Assembly: GCA_028023455.1 (NCBI GenBank)
Contig: JAQFVV010000056.1
Span: 2,912,001-2,976,000, forward strand
Source: Epiperipatus broadwayi
Taxonomy: Eukaryota > Onychophora > Udeonychophora > Euonychophora > Peripatidae
DNA: 64,000 nt
Reading direction: 5' to 3'
The notes beneath the pieces were generated by a model. The model was not told the origin of the DNA. It did not search any database and saw nothing but the letters and a program-made list of their open reading frames with translations. Positions 60,185 through 64,000 of this stretch are shown here, one piece after another. Positions within the stretch are counted from its first letter, which is position 1, and every line of letters begins with the position of its first letter. The translations under genes and the position numbers were made by a program.

Positions 60185-60440
60185 AATAAAAATTTAATGA
60201 GTATTTTCTGTGCATTTAAAATTAATCATCCCATTATCATGTAATGAAGTAAAGTGTCAATTAAAAACAGGTATTGCAAATTGAAATTGTGTATTCCAGT
60301 AAATGTATTTCTCTGAAATACATTAAGTCAAAGGTTAATCTGTCTTTAACTTATTATCTAATCTTTTATTGGAATCATAAATTAGACAATATTACTATAC
60401 ATGTTTGGATTCTGAAATTATAACAATTTTCTAAATATTC
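60185..60440 (+). repeat. Copy of the 38.9-kb dispersed repeat
   Basis: Carries ATGAGTATTTTCTGTGCAT, a CATGTAATGAAGTAAAGT segment, TCTCTGAAATACATT and ACAATTTTCTAAATATTCT, in the same order as at 39200-39400. Confidence 0.7.
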
Positions 60441-61344
60441 TCATAATTATATATACATATTTGTATTAATATTGAAACATTAAGAAAATATAAACAAAAT
60501 AGAGACAACAGAAAAGGAAAATAAGAGTAAGTTGATAAAGATAATAAAATTATATTGCTTCTTAAAATAAGATTTTTAGATAAAGAGAGATGAAATTTAA
60601 TGTAGACTTCAGTTTAAGATGAAAAGTATAATTTATTGTATAAAATGATTAATTGAAATATGCAATTTAAGTTTGTTAAGTGTGTCTCTGAGGATATTCA
60701 TAATGGTATCATGGAGAATCATTGATAAATCTCTTAATAATAATTACAAGTTTCACAATACAGATAAGAAGATTTAGATAGAAAAATTAAAGTATTTCCT
60801 AATAGGTTACATGGAAATATAAAAATAATTATAAAGTAGCAATGTTGACAAACATAACATCATAAGACAGATAGTAGATAAAATATTTGCAGTGGCAGGA
60901 ATTAAAGTCATAACAGTTTTTACATGGATTCATTTATTATAAAACTTTTGCTCTTGTGTCTAATAAAGTAACATGCAAACAACCTTAATAAGAACTAGAG
61001 TCTCACAAAGTCGTTCTTTTAGAGAAATAGTGAAGGATAATACAATATTTATTAGGCTAATCAAATGCCAAGTTAAACATTTTAAGTTCTTTTTTGTTTT
61101 ATTTTTTAATTAACATTAATTACATATTAATATATAGACCAATAATTGACTAGATATCTACATTAGCTATGAGTTAGCCTAAAAGGCAAATGAAAATATT
61201 TTGCTATATGAAAAAAATTTCATGTTTCATTTGAATTCCAACTTAATTATAGCTATGAAAGAGAGATGTATATTCACTAAACTCATGAGACCCTTTTATG
61301 TATGGCTGATAAAACAGTAACTTACAACTTTGCAAAAATGTACT
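60441..61344. other. AT-rich DNA without recognised feature
   Basis: Nothing supportable on either strand. Confidence 0.5.
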
Positions 61345-61420
61345 TTAAAAATAAGTGGTCAGCACAGCCGCCTTACAAGCAGTTGTCCCGAGTTAGCAGG
61401 TTCGCTTCCCGGCCGATGCT
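61345..61420 (+). other. tRNA-like fragment (SINE head or tRNA pseudogene)
   Basis: CACAGCCGCCTTACAAGC matches 30.9 kb, and GGTTCGCTTCC fits the Pol III B box (GGTTCGANTCC) at 9 of 11 positions. The A-box half and an acceptor stem cannot be paired convincingly, so not a working tRNA. It probably marks the head of a tRNA-derived SINE. Confidence 0.45.
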
Positions 61421-61898
61421 ATGACACATGAAAGAAATATATATATTATTTTAAGTGCATTCTTTTTGTTTTTAATTAGTTTTAAGAACTACTACTACTG
61501 TTTATTTGTTATTTAAAAGAAAATGTGTTTATTTAAATTTATTAGTTAACACATTTTTTAAATAACAGCAATTTGAAGGATTAAGAAAATGAAATGTAAT
61601 TAAGAAAGGATTTTAAAATTGAAAGGTATTGATAATAATCAGCATCATTTTCACCTATTGCAAAATAAAAGTCTCCAATTCATTCAGCAGAACTCCAAAT
61701 CAAATTGGCAATTTGTTATTTCACAAATAAGTTTTTTTCGATCTTTTAAAATCCATAATCCATTTATAACTTCTTTTTATTCATTAGTTGTTTTATCTTC
61801 TAGCTACAAAATAAGCTCTCTCAGTCATATATTAAGCATCAATTTTTTTCTTTGTTACTCTTAACACGTATATCTTTCTGGAATTTAATGTTATCTTA

Positions 61899-62075
61899 CC
61901 TAAGATCTAAGTGCAGTGCTCTCAGATCCAAGGCTCCTCAAGGATGAAGGCCATAAGCCAGAAACTAGTCTAGAGATATTGGATGAATAGGGATTTTATG
62001 CACAAGCCTTCTGGCATCCATTGATTACTCTCACTTGCAGAGTGGCAATACTGTATGGAGAGTTTTGTCTGTTTT
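61899..62075 (+). mobile_element. Hammerhead-family-2 element, single arm
   Basis: Matches one arm of the palindromes at 35.7 and 55.0 kb from CCTAAGATCTAAGTGCAGTG to GGAGAGTTTTGTCTGT. The ribozyme site (about 61935-61975) keeps GAAACTAGTC but has AAGGATGA in place of CTGATGA. The second arm is absent. Confidence 0.75.
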
Positions 62076-64000
62076 AATAAAGTAATTAAAACAATAAACT
62101 AATTTCCAGCTGATATGACTCAATTTTCAATCAATCCGGTTATTATTCTAAAATTGAAGTAGTCAATAAAATAAACAAGCCAATCATAATAAATTCAGAA
62201 ATCAATTTTACATGGAGGCTTGCAGCTGCCAATATGTATAGAGGAAATCTTCAAAATAATCATTACTGTACCATCAAACACATTTATTTATATCATAAAA
62301 CCTCACAATAACCATTATTATGAAATTGAATAAATTATATCATAAGGGAAACAAAGTTAAAACATGATAAACAAATGCTATTAGAATAAATTCTGTGAAA
62401 CAACATGGTGATTGATATGGAAAGTGAGGATTGCATCTTGGATCATTTACTACTAATTACTCCATTCCTAACTAAACCTATTTGTAGCAAAGTGTATAAA
62501 CTGAAGCTGAACAAATTTGTAATACTTGCCAGTCATAGAAAATTAAACACAAACTGCTAGGGGTAAATATTTAGCATAGTTGATATTTAATAAAATATAA
62601 TTAAACTTTTCCTCCAGACTCAACAAAAGTTAATCAAAATGCATTTTTTTAAATATGGATTTTTAGGATATGAAATTAATGTGAAAGTAAAGGTAATCTA
62701 GAAAATACATTCACCAAGCAGTAAAACGATAAGATCAAAGCAGAAGTATTATTTTATAGGCTTTTGGATAAAAATACATTTTGGATGTGGGGACCAAACA
62801 CACAAAAAATTTTCCAAAAGTAATAAGGCCTTTTAGCAAATTCAATTTATTGATATACTATGATCCTACTAAACAATTTTGAAAGTGATGTCTCTCCATT
62901 GGATGCTGCATATTTAGCCCATAAAGAAATGAATGGAAATAAGGCCTATTGCATTTTATATCAAATGGTTTTTAGGGTTAAAAGAAATTATGTTCAAATT
63001 AATACAGATACTAATAGCCAGAATTAAAAAATCATAAATATTTGTATAATCAGTCATCCATTTTAAAGATTAATTGCAGATCTTTATCAGACTTTTTTTA
63101 AGTAGCAGAAAAAATTCATACCTCACTTTTTCTATGACTTCAAATTGTAATGATCTGAAAGAAAATTTATACCACATGCAATGCATTAAGTTAGCTTTCC
63201 AAATCACAATGTTAAAATTAGCCACAAGAAATACATTTTAGTCTATGTGATTGATGTGGAAACAAAGAAGGTATTATAGAATATTATTGAATAAAATAGA
63301 AACAATAATCTGACAAAAATATTGTTTGTTTAGCACATTATGTTAGATCCAGCTTCAGAGAATATTTTTGCAGAAATGATTGTGAATAGAAAACAGATCT
63401 ATTCTATCAATATTGAAGCCAGAAAAAAAAATAGAGATAGAAAATACATTTAATGAAAATACCAACAAATTACAAATAGGCAGAGGGGTTCTGTGTCAAT
63501 ATTAGTAGACAACTAAAAATATACTCTTATAATACTCATTAGAAATAAGGACCAAAAAGATATTCTTGGCCAAAATAAGAAGACACTCCTAGTTCATAAG
63601 CGTAAACATCAACTTTGAATTAGCAGCAAAGAAGAGATATCCACATGTTGCCAAAAGTTGAATGAACAACGAGAAAGGAGAGCAAGCCCCAAGCTTTCAA
63701 TCAAGTGACCAGCAAGAAGTTTTCAAGAGCCAAAAGGAAACAAAAAATATTTATGAATGGTAACAACCAAGGTGATTTTGTTGAAAAATGAAGAACAAAA
63801 TGCAGTGATTGATGGAAAATAATTTTAGTTTTGACTGGAATTAATATTCTATAAATAAATTGAAAAAATGGACAAGATTTGACAGTTTCTGTCTGTATAT
63901 AACAACTGTTAAAATTTTGATGTGACTAACCGAAATATGAAGACCTGATATCTTAATATATGATGAATCTAAGAGCAGTTCGTGAGGACTATGCTTACCT
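62076..64000. other. AT-rich DNA, no gene recognised
   Basis: Plus-strand fragments such as NVSPLDAAYLAHKEMNGNKA-like coding near 62885-62945 and a Lys/Gln-rich stretch at 63540-63720 hint at a broken retroelement ORF. I cannot assign a family. Confidence 0.35.

Noticed and set aside
61345-61420. Functional tRNA gene
   Set aside because: Only the B box and an anticodon-arm-like piece are recognisable; the acceptor and D arms do not pair.

Overview
The window looks like intergenic DNA from a large, AT-rich, repeat-dense animal genome. Penelope-like retroelements with GIY-YIG domains, non-LTR retrotransposons, hAT transposons and very long trinucleotide runs together suit a mollusc such as a cephalopod, but that placement is inference. 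I found no convincing host gene, rRNA, intact tRNA, CRISPR array or prokaryotic feature. All recognisable coding sequence belongs to mobile elements, nearly all of it broken.

Layout. 1-3098: a minus-strand Penelope-like element (PLE-A), a near full-length decayed copy behind a truncated tandem copy whose 3' end is also present inverted. 3450-7277: a second, much younger PLE (PLE-B) on the plus strand, a truncated copy followed in tandem by a near full-length copy, headed by an inverted piece of its own 3' end. 7578-7772: a palindrome with an internal 58-bp duplication. 8317-11990: two non-LTR element relics on opposite strands, with long (AAT)n tracts. 12231-13540: a gag-like zinc-knuckle relic. 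14500-17170: nested inverted repeats. 18481-18971: a (TTC)n/(TTA)n compound microsatellite. 24155-27321 and 28767-31456: two decayed hAT elements, each with an 8-bp target duplication matching at 7 of 8 bases. 35.7-41.8 kb and 50.9-62.1 kb: a cluster of small retroelement ends. 46047-50070: a minus-strand LTR element with a gag-like relic and no visible pol.

The main discovery is a set of small elements carrying hammerhead-ribozyme-like cores. Two sites (39577-39615 minus and 53442-53480 plus) match the consensus base for base: CTGANGA, helix II, GAA, a loop-less palindromic helix III (ACC/GGT), a C before the cleavage point, and a helix I that pairs. A second family (55114-55153 minus) has CTGATGA and ACT/AGT. 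A third family is physically joined to PLE-A coding sequence. Several of these elements are near-perfect palindromes (35694-36184, 38410-38793, 50873-51393, 55000-55508), and one is a multimer of three direct units plus one inverted unit (57499-58845). Each is flanked by a direct repeat of 11 to 16 bp that reads as a target-site duplication, so each seems to have been inserted as one unit. Hammerheads in PLEs and tandem retrozymes in animals are known. The recurrent snap-back (palindromic) insertion form is the part that looks under-described.

How the parts may work together: PLE reverse transcriptases, perhaps once encoded by PLE-A-like and PLE-B-like copies, probably mobilised the small hammerhead-bearing RNAs in trans. 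The shared hallmark of 3' end in direct orientation plus 3' end in inverted orientation suggests template switching or second-strand priming on a multimeric ribozyme RNA. All coordinates were read by eye, so ends may be off by a few bases unless a target duplication fixes them.
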